64,000 bases of DNA from Temnothorax longispinosus (GCF_030848805.1 NC_092362.1:22267020-22331019); one strand, 5' to 3'. Counted from the stretch's first letter, positions 15,201 through 30,200 are shown. The notes: generated from the letters alone by a model not told the origin. A program made the numbers and translations.

Positions 15201-18200
15201 ATCTCCATTGAACTTTATATTTCCATAGAGTCTTGTTCTTGAGTATTTGCACTCTTCAGTTTTCGATTTTCTATAGTTTTCATAAAGATCCTTAAGTTTA
15301 ATCTTGTAACAAAATGAAACATTTAGACGTTTTTTATGAGAACGCTGAAGTAAAAAGTTAGAAATCAAGGATATTTGAGAATAAATATATCTTTATTTTG
15401 TATTTTTATCATATGCAAATGATTATAATTTTTGATATATTTAGTAAAATTTTCGTAATTTTTAAAAGCAAACTCCATTTCCGTGGTGATCCATTCTACT
15501 TTACTCTACTGCGACCGTTGAATATCAAAACATTGCTGAGTTTCTCAATTTTAATAATTCATCCATTATGAAACTTTAATTTCAAGCCAGCCAGCGACAT
15601 TACCACTTGTTTTCGCCGACGCCTGACTGGCGGCAGGTAATATCCTCGTTTCGCGACTTCCACAGTTAGCCGGGGAAAACGGCCTCGCCCGATCCGACGA
15701 TCGGGTGCGAGACACCGTAGACTTAAGGGTCTACACACGCGGGCGGTTTCCGCGTAGCCGACAGCTGCGGTAGGACCGCGACGTAATAGCAATTTCACAC
15801 GTGAGGCTAACGGTCAAAGGGATTTATGAGCGGGTGGGTATATAGGCCCGACGCTGCACGCCCCGCGAGAGAAACGAACTCGCTGCGTTATGATCCCATA
15901 AAATCAAGTATTTTTAGAGGCGACCGCCTGACTCTTGTTCTCTCGCCTGGTTCGTTCTGCTTTCTTTTCCGCGACGCCCGTTCATTGTTCAAGCGGCCCT
16001 TTATATTTCTGAAACTCAGACGCGAGCCCAGTAAACTCGTTTCTCACCTTATTCCTTTCACCTTTTAACTGTTTGTTTCGGATATAAATTGCTTGCAGAC
16101 CTTATCCAAACGTGATGCGCGTATAGAAACTTAACGTTTTTCTACTGTAACTCTTATTTTAGCATTTATATATATGGAATTATTTGTGGACTCAGATTAT
16201 AGGATTAGATAGGATTACATAATTACGCATGCAAGTGCACGGAATGACATATGCATATGTACGTCGCAGAGGCATTTCGGTTCTACCGTCGTAATTAGTT
16301 ATAATACTATAGTCCGATATACAAAGGATTTACCCGCTTAAGAGGACCAGTCAGAGGATTGTTGAATACAGTTGGAAATTATGCGAGCATTAATACGGGA
16401 AGGCCAACTTGTCAAACATACTGAATATATTACGTTGAGCTCTGTTGAGCGGAGAATTATTATTTCTGATAAAATTCTTCGACGAGAAATGAGTGTTTAA
16501 AGGTAGATAAACACATACAACTGACTATATACAATAGTATGGCTATACGGTACACAGTATGACTATATAATCCGGTATAAATCACGTGAATAATTTTAAC
16601 AAGCGCCATCAATAACGGAGTATCTTCAACGGCGATGGTACCCGACTGTTGAGGCCCTATAAATGACCCTCGGCTAACCGACGAAGTGCTCGCCGTGGAT
16701 GCTGTCCGACGAGGAAGAAACCGCAGCAATCGTGCAAAAACGCAGCTTATACATCCGCGCTCGTTTGCGCGCCAACTTCTCCATGTAATTTTCGCACGTT
16801 CCCCGCGACAAATCATCCGCGCAGCCTTCCGCGACGCGCGTCCCGGCCATCGCCGCGTTCGTGCATCGTATTAAGACGATCTAGCACCGACCACGGCTCG
16901 ACTGGTAGTGCGAATAGCGTGACTATTTGGTGGGAATCGAAGTCACGCTACCTGCACGAATTCGTTACATCACGCGTCTACGCGCGCGAGCGAGTTCTCC
17001 CATCCACGTTCAGGGCCGCTTCAACGCGTTCGGAGCGAGAGAAGTGTTTGCGTTAAAATAAAATCGAGAAGTTCGTAACAAAACCTAGCTAAGTACCTGG
17101 CTCTTCTTTGTTCTGAATAATTTACAGGGAATTAAGAAACTGACTGAAGAAGAGAAGGAGTTTAGTAAGAAAAAGAGACTTGTTATTAAAAGTTACCTGT
17201 ATTAGGAATCTTACAATTAATTAAAGAAGATGGGCTGAATCTTGGTAGCCTAATAATAATATTTATGTGTGAATTTTACCTCTTTCAACTCCGTAAACTG
17301 CGCATCGATTAGGTATTTGTCGGTATTAAAGCACAGCTTTTTGTTGGAACAGTAAATCCATGTATTTAAATTGATTTAACTTTTGATGCTAATATTCTAT
17401 TTAAATCAAGAAATTATTGCGACAAATATCATCTCACAGTCACGGTTCGAACCTGGACTTATATAACCCGTGACGGGCATCTTTTAATTCGACCATTGAG
17501 GCATGTTACTAACAATAAATATACAAAATTCACACAGAAATATTATTATTAGGCTACCAAGATTCAGCCCGACCGAAAATGGCATCTTCTCTAATTATTT
17601 GTAAGATTCATATCGGTTCTATTCCACTTATTGTTGTAAATTAAGAATATTTTTATAAACTAACATAATATGGAACTAACAAAATAATGTTTATAATTTA
17701 TTGTATAAGAAATACAATATTCTTTCATATCGTAGAGTTGCTTCTCCCTAATTTTTCCAAGTCAGAGTCGATATCGCAACACAATCAATTCTTGTAAACC
17801 GAGAGCTCATTTTCAATTGTTAATTGATATAACATAGTTGCTTGATTACGGTATCGAAAATCTGTTTAATGACGCACGCCTTCGATCACGATACGCAAAT
17901 AAACGTCGCGGAACAATGATGACTGCGGCGAGAGCCCGGCCCTGGAACACGCAAGCTAGCATACGTCAGACAAACATGACAGAAGGCGGCGCGATTATCT
18001 GACAAAACCGCCGACTGGCCACTGGATATTCTTGCGTATCTTCAGTAGAACCAGGCGAAACACAATACCCGGCAGTGTATCGTTCCGCGGCGAGGAACAC
18101 AGCGCGCATCACCCCGATCTCTCCGCGTCCTCGTCTCTCTTGCGACGGGATAAACGCAGCGTTCCCGTTAAGGCACTGGGATTACATGTCGATCTACCCC

Positions 18201-21200
18201 GCGATAGCGTGTCCTCCGTAAGGACATCGCCATGCCGGAGAATATTGTCGTCAGGATCGTCTACGCGCCGAAGTACTCCAAGGTGGATAGAGCTCTGTGT
18301 CGCGAATCGATGGATTTACCGTAAACCCCTGTCAAGTTATTATTCGTGCATGTGATGTTAAGATAATAATGACTGGCGAAGTGCAAATGCGCTCGATAAT
18401 TGCGACGTAGATTGTTTAAGAATTGTTTAAATTATAAGCCTGAAGAATATACTGTATTTAAAAATTAGCATTTATATCAGAGATTTTAACAAATTGTTTA
18501 TTGAGTGCTATAGCAATTTTTTTTAATATATAACACTTTTATAATTTTTTAAGTACACTTTATATGTTCTACATTTAAACTGTTAGAAATATTTCATAGA
18601 TATACAACATTATAATTTAAAAATGTTTATTTAAAAAGTTGATTATTACGTATTTTTATTTACTCAAATTATATGTCTATCGAAACTATTAGGGAGAAAA
18701 TAATGAAAGACAAAATGAATTTGTAGGCGAAAACTAAATAAATAAAATCTCTCTCCACGAACAAAATTTGATTGTGTGACATGACATTGTTTTACTGGAA
18801 AACTAAGTTTCGCGGCAATCAGAGACAACAGTTTCCGGCTAGGATAGCGAGATAGAGTCGTTCACAAAAGGATCCTTTTTGAATCAGATCTAAAAAATTT
18901 CGCTATGAGTGACGATCCGAAATTCACAGAAGAAAGTCTCATTTTATATATTTAACTGATGGCAAAAAAATTTGAAAACGTAATTATTTTAAGAGATGAC
19001 TTTCCATGTTTTAAACGATAATGTCTAATGCTGTAATTTTTTAATTACTTATAAACACGACAAAATAATATTTTAATTATTTTTGTATTTAATTTCGTAT
19101 TAATTATTATGGATTGAAATTATCTTTAAATATTTTTGCTGTTATATATAATATTCGCAACGTTTTATAAATCATTTTTTTGCTATATTTGAATAAATCA
19201 TCGAATTACAGGTGCAGACATCAGCAATGGTGTCAACACCTGCGAGGACGCCGGGTGTCGGCGCGGATTCAACGATGACGGGACCGGGAAAGGGCGGAGG
19301 TCGCGTGACGGAGGTGATGGAGCTCTGTTACGTCACCGAGAGGATCATCGCCCTTTGGTATAGAGAGGATGCGCAGGGTGTCCTCGAACATGCCACGACC
19401 CTTTTGCGCGGGAAACATGCCGATAATTACATGGTAAGAATTCGAATAACTCTTATAATTCTTTGCTATTCTTTCTCTCGAAATAAAAAAAAGAAAGCGT
19501 TATATACATCTCGCAACAATTCAGTGTTGATAATTTTATTACAAATATTACAATTTATATAAGATTTTTCTTATGTAGATATAACAATAATTTATAATTT
19601 AAGAAAATAAAATCCTAAAATTATGTTTCATAGTATTTCTTCTCTATGTTTACTTTTGCAATTTTCTGAAGATTTTGGATATCTTGGGCTTTCAGATCTT
19701 CAATTTGTCATCGCCCGGCCGACCCGGCGAGCCGAATACGAGGGAAGCTGGATGGCCGCAGGGATTAGCGCCAAGTTTGGAGAGACTGTGTGCTCTCTGC
19801 AAGGAGCTGGACTCCTGGCTAAACGGCGCTTCTAATCGCGTCGTTGTTCTGCATGCCAGGTGAGTGCGATTTCCAAATATTGATCTTTTGATCCCTCGTA
19901 ATAGACTTTAACAGAAAAGATGATAACCAAGTTTATAAATTATAAATTATGAGCTACTTTAATATAAGTCTACCTCTATTACGAAGAAAAATAATACTGA
20001 ACGAATCCCTCAAGGTGAATAGAAATCGTTTTTAAAAGATACAAGTTATGAGCGCAGAACTCTCTATGTACGCACTTGTACGCATTCGTGACCTGGTTTT
20101 TGTAGAACGGCCAATGTTCAAGTGATCGGCCGCAAAAGCCATAATTTTGCCGCGGTATACGTTCACCGCCCCTTCGAAACTCCGCGCCCATAACTTCCCG
20201 TTAGTCATTTCCATTCATCGTGAATAATAACGTCATTAGACCGCGATCGGCCCGCGGCGAAAAATCTTTTCGTATCCTATCTCTTAACGGAGAAGGTACG
20301 GAACCGACATTGCGCGTTCGCGGTACCAAGTTAACGTTATCGTTCTCTCTTCAGGGGCGGCAAGGAGCGGCTGGGTGTGGCAGTGTCCGCTTATATGAAC
20401 TACAGCAGCATCTGCGGGGGACGCGATCAAGCATTGGACAGGTTCGCCATGAGAAGGTTCCTCGACGACAAGATCGGATCGCTGCAGGTTCCGTCGCATC
20501 GAAGGTAACGAGAGAGAAAGATGGAGAGAAAGTCGCATGCATACTACCTGTTGACGTGCGACGTTAAAACTCATTCTCGTATTTGCACTCGCAAATAATT
20601 CAGACAGCGTCATAAAATCATTTACGAGCGTGTGCGTATATCCCAAGATGTTTATAAGTTTATTACTTCTTAATTCCTGTCTTAATCGTTGCGTGTTTAA
20701 TATAATCTCGTTCTTGCATTTTATTTTAATTTTAATTTGTTGACGCTTTTAATGACAAGCAATTGATGATGCCGAAAAATCCTACTTCATAAATCCGTTT
20801 TACGATATTTCATATTTGATTGACTGATTGTATCTGACATTTCACAAGTTAAAGTAATTTCTTATCTTATTGTACTACTACTGCCTAATTTTAAAGCGTC
20901 AATATTGGAAAGAGTGCTTTTTTAAATAATATTTCACGATTTAAAATTTAGAAATTGAGACAATAATATTTATAATAATGCAATAATTCACCAATATAAA
21001 TTCTTTAGCTTTTTTGCTGCTATCTTTTTCTTTTTGAGAGCTGAAAGCTTATTAATTTGTAATTAAATTAAATAAAACGGATGTAAGAAACGCGTGCTTA
21101 ACTGAATTTAAATGTGAAGGCAGCTGTTTTTACGTATCAACGACGCATTTGACGTTCATCGCGGAAGCCGTACAATTTCTTTAAATTTATATCGCACCAG

Positions 21201-24200
21201 GAAGAAGGAGCGTATAACTAGTCCGCGTTTATTACTATGGCGATCTCATTAAGAAGGACACCTTACGTCCTTGAGTAGCCATCCTCACTATTCTATTTGT
21301 TATCCATTCTACGCACCAGACCTGAAATGTCGAGTCCTCATTATCTAGTCGTCATCATCTTCAATCATCCTTGCTCGTTTTCTGCCATCCTTCGTGTTCC
21401 TCCGCCGCCATTAATCATGTTGATACCTATCCGATCATTCCTCCATAATGTATTCCGGATATTCGTTCGGGATTCCTCAGAACTTCGGAATAGCATCGAC
21501 GACTTTTAAAATTGCGACTCCATAATCGCTTCGTTCACACCATGATTACAACATTTACTGGCGAGGAAAGGATCGCGAGGCGAGATGGCAATAACGAAAT
21601 AAAATGATCGGCCATGTTGCACACTTAACGTTCTTGTTGTTGAAAAGATGTTTCTGTCAGCCGGTTCTATCGCGCGTACTACGAACCATTGATCTAAAGA
21701 TAGCGAGCTCTCATCATCATCATCATCATCATCGGCAGTCTTATCGTTTACTTCATCGCCATGTCGTCGTATGCATTCATAATGACCGTAATGAAACGCG
21801 GCCGGGCTTGCACGCAGCTGTCCCTTTTAATCTCGTTCGCACTTATAGCCATCGTAATATTTTCCAACTTAAATGCAACCTGATTTGAGAAAAAAGTTTT
21901 TCTCGCTTACATAAGAAGAATTAGAATGCATCGATAAACTAAAGATAATCTTATTTACCGTGCATATGATTTAAAAATATATATGGTTATTCGAATAATT
22001 ATGTATATGTATATAATGATATTAAATTATCATTTATCGCGCGAACAATCAATAATCGGTTCTAGAATCAATTACCTAAATAAAACTGGTTACACGTATA
22101 AATAATGATGTCGAATTATTGAAAATTTTGTGTAATAAGTTATTTCCCCAGCTAATTATTGGAATAAAAATGTTTGTTTTTATAATGCTGCTTATATAAC
22201 TAATAACGCTGAAGTATTTGAACTAATTATTGGATCTTTATTACGAATAAATCTTTTCCGAATGGACCACACGAATAATTATTCGGATAATTATGCAATT
22301 AAATATATTTTATTAAACTTTTCCTCATTTTTCGATCTCAACGATCTACTTATTACTTTTTTTATTCTTATTTTTTTACATACGTTTCCATTCCTTTCGT
22401 GATTTATGTTCGCGATTCGATTAACCGGTTCCTTTTAAACAAACGCAACCCATCCGGCAGTTTATCGCGCGTATTACGCGCCATCGACCCCGCCGCAATC
22501 ACGACCGCCATATCATTACCGTCATCGTCGTCCTTATCATCGTCCTTGTCATCCGCGTCGTTGTACGCATTCATAATGATCGTAATGAGCCGCGACCGAG
22601 GTGCGCCCGCGTGCGTGGCGACTTCCTTGCCGCTTCTTCTTCTTCTTCTCCTCCTTCTTCTTCTTCTTCTTCTTCTTCTTTTTCTTCTCCTTCTTCTTGC
22701 TTGTCATATCGCCTCCCCTTCGTGGTCCTCACGCTCCTCCGGTTCTGCCTACCGGAGTTCCTCCATTAATTCCGCGAGCCGCGAGCATTAGCATGTCGTT
22801 AGCGTGGCTGCGCTTTCGCGAGCGTATGAAACCATTACTAGCCTCTGAGAGATCTCTTACGACGAATGATGTCGAACGTTAGTGGCACGTACTCCTATCT
22901 GCATGCTCGTCCGACATGCACACCTCTTCGTGTCACGAGTCAAGGCTTCCATTGGCCGAACCATCAATCCCATTCATCATGTTTCTCATGCATGCGCGCA
23001 TTTGCGGCTTGAGAGAAATTTGCCTCTTCGTTTTCTTTCGCCTCGCAATGTTGGTCGTACCAGGAAGATCGCCTCTCACACCTTCGGCAGACCTCATCGA
23101 TTTATCGTTCATTATTTATGATATTCATCTTTAGTCCTTTAAATCATCCGATCGAAGATCGGGAATTGGATTTGAGATTGAAAATGCAATGGCACACTTA
23201 CTTTTAGATGTTAAATATAATAATGATCTCCTGGATTTTCCAGGTACATCGAGTACTTCAGCGGACTGCTGTCAGGCTCTCTGAGGATCAGCCAGTCGCC
23301 ATTGTACCTGACCCACCTGACAGTCCTCGGAGTGCCGCTCTTCGAGCCGACGGGCTGTCGAGCCTTTCTTAAAGTATACGAAGGACTTACACCGGTTTAC
23401 ACTTCGGATCTATATTCGGTGACGAATGCGCGCGAATTTACAGTTAATCTCGGCGGACTACGACTGAGGGGTGACATATTGGTCAAGTGCTATCATAGGG
23501 TATACTCGAAGCAGACGAGAGAAGTCATGTTTTCCCTCCAGGTAAGAAAACAATGTACACAATAGATCTATATTTCAAACATATAATAATATATTTTTGT
23601 TATATATTTATATTTATATTAAAAATTGACATTACAAAATTTTCATTATTTATTGTTAGTTTTATTACAATGTAATTTCGTAATATTGATTTCGTATATT
23701 TTTATAAAATTATACAACATTGTAATGTAAATCGAGTAATGTCGATCTAACTATATCCGTCATGCATGATGTATTTATGAATGTGTTATAGCATGCAAGT
23801 GACACGACGTAAAATCAGAGGCATAAATGATAGTTTATGCAAAGCTAATCGTCAATAGTTACAAGGACAGCGAAGTAGATCTACGTGTGTTCGTGAAAAA
23901 AGACAATCAACATTTGCGCGTTAGTTTTATGCCTGTTAGGCAAATAACATCCTTTGAAAACGATTAATGTTAATAACTAGATACGCTTTTTCCTGAATAC
24001 GGAAAAAAACAATATATGAGAACTCTGGGTGAAAATACATCGATCGCGATATGTTACATAATGTTTTATTTTGTTAGCGTGACGAGACTTGTGCAGAAAA
24101 ATATCGCACTTGTTTAAATTGATTGATGTTATAATGTACATGTTACGCAAACCGAGAGTAGCGTTGGGATTTGCATACTTGCAATCTCTTATAATTGATC

Positions 24201-27200
24201 TCTCTATCGTATTTTACATCAGTAATTTATATATATATCTACATATCAGAAATCACGCCTTTTGAAAAATTTTGTTCTTAAAGTTTAAATCTTCAGCAAG
24301 AATAAATCAATTGCAAAATCGTAGGAAGACTCTACAAACACGAAAATACTTAGTAGTAGTAGCATACTGCATGACTTTAAGCAAGATTAATCGTCTCTGC
24401 CAATCAGTGATTACGTCGCGCATATTCTCACATCGACCATTGTTCTCTCAGTTCCACACGTGCGTAATTACGGAGAACGTCGTCTCCTTCCCGCGATCGG
24501 AACTCGACGTCGCCTGCGATGATCCTCGATGCCCGCCCGACAGCGTGGTGACACTCTATTTCGCCACCGACGCGAAACGTCAGGACGGCCCAGTCCCAGC
24601 GCCGACACCCGCCGTGCCGCATGCATCGGCGCATCACGATCCCATCCTGCATTGGGATAGCTACACGAATCTCGAGATCAGCGACGACGGTAAGTGTGAA
24701 TTTCTTCATACTCTTGACGTGGTTATTCGAAGGTGACAGTGACATGGAAAAGTTATGACTCATTTTAGAACACATACAATATAATTTATCAAAAAATTTT
24801 TTTTAAGATTTGTTATAGTTAAGTATTGATTAGCTTGTCTTGATTATTGGTATTTGAACAACTGTCGTACAAGCTAGTTAAAGTAAATTATATTATAACG
24901 AATTATTATTTAATTTCCACGTCTCAAAATTGAATGTGGATTGGATGAGATATAGAATTTCTATAATAGAGATATAAAGTCTGAATTGTACTATTGTGCT
25001 AATAAAATTTGCCAATATTTGGCAATAGACGATACAATATGATAAACAAGACACGTAAATGTATAATAACATCGTTAACGTTTCTAAATCGCTCACATAA
25101 AATACATAACGCGACGGATATTCAAATGTACGACACGACGTTGCAATAGGAACAAATTCTTATTAAGTATTTCTTGTTCACAATATGATTCTTGAAAGTG
25201 GAAACGCTAGAGTCGGTCTCTCGCGTCGTAAATTTGACGGTACGAGCTTGCCGATTAATTTATCGATATCGTGAAAGCCGCGACCCGCGGTCCACATCAG
25301 GGGAACTCATCGTTGTTGAGTAGTACCCACTAATTTTCGTCGTAATGGCACCCAATTAACCTCGATCTGACAGCGAGAGCTAGTCAGAAATATAACTTGG
25401 CTAGTGTTCACCGCGCGGAAGGGAGGGAGCCTAGCGTGCTAGACGAAAGAGCAGCAGTCAGTATAGTGCATTTAGAACGGCTGACTAACACCGCCGGAAA
25501 TATGTTCTGCCAAGTGGAAGGAAAATGGCGGTTTATCGCGACGGGGGCGATTTCCACGGCTGGAAATAGATCAAAGGTCGGCCCGATGGATGGGCAAGGT
25601 CCATCGTGTTAGCTGCTTCCGAGTATAGCGTTTCTACCCCGTCGCTGCTTATTTACATCTTCACTTTTCTCCGGTGTTCCAGTCTGACTTTTTGATGAGA
25701 TAAATAAAGTGGCTGTCATGATGAATACCCGTGATATAAAATGTATTTTCTAAATTCATTTGAGAATATCATGGAAAAGCATACGTGACAATTTAAAAAA
25801 ATTATATGAAAAATGGAAAACTTTTTAAATTAATTTTCTAAATTTAATTAAGATCGCAAGAGAATTGTAACAATATTTTTTTCAATTTCTTTTTAAATCC
25901 TTTTATTTAATTTTAATAATTAAATTAATAACGCAACCACTGAATGCAATATTCAAATTAATAAAATCTCCTTACAAAAAAAAAAGATTCGCATTCGTTA
26001 CACGACTTTATCCATGCTTAGCAGGGAGTAATAGGATCTAATATAGCGATTTGTTCTGCTCGGTATACTGCTTTAATCGAGACGATTGCGTCATCGCCAT
26101 GATTCCTCCAAAAGCACGCGCCGGCAACACGGGACGACCAATGCTCCCGGAGTCAATTCGTTTCGTTAGCGATCGGCCGGTGGGTTCCAATAAAGCTGTG
26201 ACCCAAATTGCGCGCAATGCTAAATCGGCGCCGTTTGTTGGCGGGACGAGGAGTGACGGTGGACGAGACCGGAAAGAAAAATGGAGGGTGCCCGCGTGAG
26301 CGCGGCGTCACCCTGCGGCCGAAGGGATCGAGACGAATAGATCAATGGATAGGTCGAGCCGATTGAATGCCGGTAGTTTAACCGCAATACCGTCGGCGAC
26401 CCATCTGCCGGATACCCACCCCCTCCCTCCCCCACCTATTTGCCGACTGAAGGGTGTGACCAAACTGGAATCAATTCCACCTCTCGCTAGCCAGGCGTTT
26501 CCGCGAGCGAAAGAGATCCGTGTATCCTGTCGTTGTCAGAAGCGATCGATTATCGAGATCCTTCCACATAATTCGGCGCCTGGATTACCGCACTTAGTTT
26601 CTCCCCGTTCCGATTGTTCGTGGATTGACGATATATATTTGGATATTTATAATTAAAAATTAAGATTGATTTAACTATAGTTAGCCGCACACTTATTTTC
26701 GAGTCTTTAATTCATCACTCCAGTTCGTGAGACCACTCGACTTTGTCGCATTGTCATTTTCATTCTAAATTAATACTTTTAACCTTGCAACGTTGTAAAT
26801 ACAGAGTCTGAATAAGATGTTAATGATAATATCAGGTCGAGAAAATAGATTTCTCGATGATTCGTTTAAACTGAACTTATTATAAGGATATTAGAAAATT
26901 ATGTTATTATGTGAAAACTAGAAAACCGAAAAACGTTCGGTTGGATTGGTATGTGGCGAGCTAGGATTAAATAGGAGTATACAGCAAAATGTACATACAA
27001 ATTATGCCATAAAACTTTTTAACTGAAGATTTTATTTCTGCGTCGATAAACAATCATGCAAGCTGTAAAGAAAGCACGATTGTACTCGTGACTTCTGAAC
27101 TATCTCGACAGGCAACACACGCGATTTCCCAAGCCGTTCCCCTTAATTGTCCCCGTATTGAGAGTTCAGACGTTCTAAATCACACTTAAATCGTTCCAGT

Positions 27201-30200
27201 CCCACTCGTGACCGTCAAGTATCGAAGCGATTTGTCGCCGGCGGGCGCGCCCGCGCCCGCATCAATTGCCATTCGAGCCTTCGATTTGCGCCGCTACTTT
27301 TGTCTAATGATTTAATGCGCGAGTCCGCGCGATTGCGATTTTCCTCGCTGCCGGGTGAAAGCAAAGAGTTAAGAGGCGACGTATTTTCACGTCGCGAGAC
27401 AAACGTTTACTGGCACGAAGAGAGTCCCTTCCCGTTCGGCGAATCGGCGAGTGTAACGAACTCTGATCGAGACGAGAAGTTCGTACGGGCTTCCGCCTGA
27501 CGGAAGCGTCGCGATGCCCACACGTTGCACCCACGCGACTAGAGTATAAGTTTCCTACGGCGCTATCCTCGCATGAACGATCTGCTTTAACGACCCGCTG
27601 AGTTATATGAATCAGCGCGAAAAAAGTTTTTCAACTCTTTTGATCGGGTGACGCGCGAAGCGAGGCGGAAATGTAATGAATCTTCCATGTTTCCGGGCGA
27701 ATTGCGTGCGAATCTAGTCTGTATGTTCGATCCCTTGAGTTGACGAAACTGTGAAGTATAGGGGAAAAATAAAATTAAAGACGAGCCTATTTAAATTGAA
27801 AAAATAATCGATACATCCGAAAAAAGGTTATATTCAAGCTGAAAGCGGAAAACAATTTTCTAATTTAAAAAATGGATATTTGATATAAATATTTATATAA
27901 TACATAAATATTGATACGGGATAAATATATAAATATAGATACAAAAAGAATAATTGAAAAATAAACGGAGAGGATGACAATAAATTGAATAAATGTATTT
28001 TATATTAGGGTCGGTCCGATTGCATCAAATTCATCGCGTTAGACCAGGATGTAACAAAAGTCGTGGAAGCTGCATCGCGTGGAAAGGGATGGAAAGCGGA
28101 ACGATATAGGAGATTTTCATGGTGGTGGGGAGTCCGCGCGGGTTTATTCTTGGCGTCGAGACGCCATGGATGGGGATAGAGCTTAACAGTTTTCGCGCGC
28201 TTCTATACGTAACCGTGCCAGAGAGTCTCAGTTCGATTCTTGTTTCACCCGTGATCGATAGTGTACTCTCTACCTGCACAATTTGGTATTCCTATCATTT
28301 ACATCGATAAACACGAGATTTTATTGGTGATTATACGCATAATTATGCTATTGCGACAACGGCTGCAGAATCGTGAGCAGACTGGCGAAAGTGGCGAGCG
28401 TTTCGAGTAAGCTAATTTTGTTTTCTTTCTATTAACATAGCGATTTAAATGATTAAACCTAAATTTATTTACTGCAACGTTGAAACAAACTGAAAAGCGC
28501 GCAATTTTGAGTATTTTCATATTTCAAATAGCACTTTCTTAATCTGTTATTATATGACTTAGAATTTGAAGTTAAATTATATATATTTAATGTCGTAATC
28601 GTGTAATTTGCCGCATGATACATCTCTCGAGATATTTCTTCTGGCTGCTTTCTATTGCGATTTTGTAACGTTTTTATAACGATTTCGTAACAAGTATTCG
28701 TTCAACGTTTCGTGATACTCGCGACTGGAGATTGACCTTAATTTTACGGTCTACCGTTAAGGCGACACTTCACGCAGGATAGAGTCTTTTGATCCAAAAT
28801 TGGCGAACCGGCTTGACCGGGCTACTCTCGCTCCGAGAATCGCCTTCGGACTCGTGCTACGAGAAAGTTGGTTCTTGGAAAGTGTAGATTGAGCTTGATC
28901 TGAGAAAACACCCCATAGTTGGCAGCCGCCGTAGATATACGTGTGATTTCCGCTCATGCAAAATATAATTTCTCTGTAAACAAAAAAGAGAAACATTAAC
29001 ATCAATATCCCATTACTTCTTTCTTTACTTTCCTCTCAACGTAACTCTTCTGTCCAGTTATTGAATATTCATTGATATGGAGACTCTTATTGTATAAAAA
29101 TTACTTTTATTTTATATTATATTATTTTTTATATTATTATGCGGAAAAACTTGTGAAAAAAATACTGAAGTAACAAAAATATTTATGGCAAAATTTAAAA
29201 AAGAAAAATTCACCGCAGAGAAATGAGGTAATGAAGTATGAGAGAAATGTTAAGTAGTAACGGACACTAGCAAACAGACGTCTGGGTTTCGCACGCGCGA
29301 ACCACTTGACACGCGACGAGCTTTTAGCGCCTGATAGCTGTATTAGATTGTAACTTTTATATCTCTCAAGGAGTAAAACTAGCGTTTTGTCGATCCTCCA
29401 AAATCCCGTTCGTGGCCGTCAACCTCCTATCTTTTGTTTGGCCGCTGTCGAAGAAATTGTGCGGTAAAACAAGAAGAGAAAATCGCCGCTTAATAGGAAC
29501 AGGAGAAAGAGATAGAGGTGGAGCAGTGAGGACAGAAAACAGAGACAAGAGCCCATTGTCTTGTCGTTCGGTCGTACGTCTTCCCGCTGTTACGTCACCA
29601 TTGTTTACTCCAATCCCTGTGCAGCTTCCTCCGCGCAGGGCCGCCTCCGGCAATTTTATTTTACCACTTCGATGTCCATTGTAGGAAGAGAAATCGTTTT
29701 TTGCCTCGGCTAAATGTCAATACCAAAATTTCCGGTATTGCTTGTGCTGCATTGCTGCATTGAAACAGTCGTCTAACTGAACAACCGTTATTTCCAAATT
29801 TAAAGTGCGTCATGATCTTCGGAGAAAAGGGTTAACATTTTTACGATCTTAAAATCTGATTCTTATACTTTTACAAAATGTATATATTGTATATAATAAA
29901 ATGATTTGAAATAATTAAATTGTTGACGGGAAGGTAGTGATTGATATGTCACGAGAAGATTAATATCACAGAATGATGTAAATTGAGTATAACGTTACAC
30001 GTTCAAGAACCACGTGCTTTAAATTTATACGACTTCCCTGGCTGGCAGCGCTGCACTATCGATTTAATTGATCATTCCTGGCATCTTTTGATCGTTGATA
30101 AAGAGATACCCGAGTAAATGGCGTCGTTTCATATTCGCGTGATGTTACCGAGACGGATGCATAATGCGTCATGTCGTCTTACGCACAAATCGTGCGCGCG

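Larger units (their letters stand above)
12636..19211 (+). other. Tensin intron 2
   Basis: About 6.6 kb without a recognisable gene. It contains the inverted-repeat element with a tRNA-like core at 17206-17609. Other long ORFs here (for example 12904-13308) have no recognisable domain and look like chance. Confidence 0.5.
20505..23243 (+). other. Tensin intron 5
   Basis: A 2.7-kb intron with a diverged direct duplication (21665-21803 and 22461-22598), a CAT run at 21711-21733 and a TTC-rich tract at 22632-22699. Long ORFs over these repeats are low-complexity artefacts. Confidence 0.8.

Noticed and set aside
17433..17505. Functional tRNA gene
   Set aside because: A and B boxes are present, but the T-stem and acceptor stem do not pair, so it is recorded only as a tRNA-like repeat.
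22399..22791. ORF with poly-Ser and poly-Leu
   Set aside because: It is produced by the TTC microsatellite and a CGT/CAT-rich repeat inside an intron.
24428..24775. Minus-strand ORF of 115 codons
   Set aside because: Shadow of tensin exon 7, which encodes the C2 domain on the plus strand.
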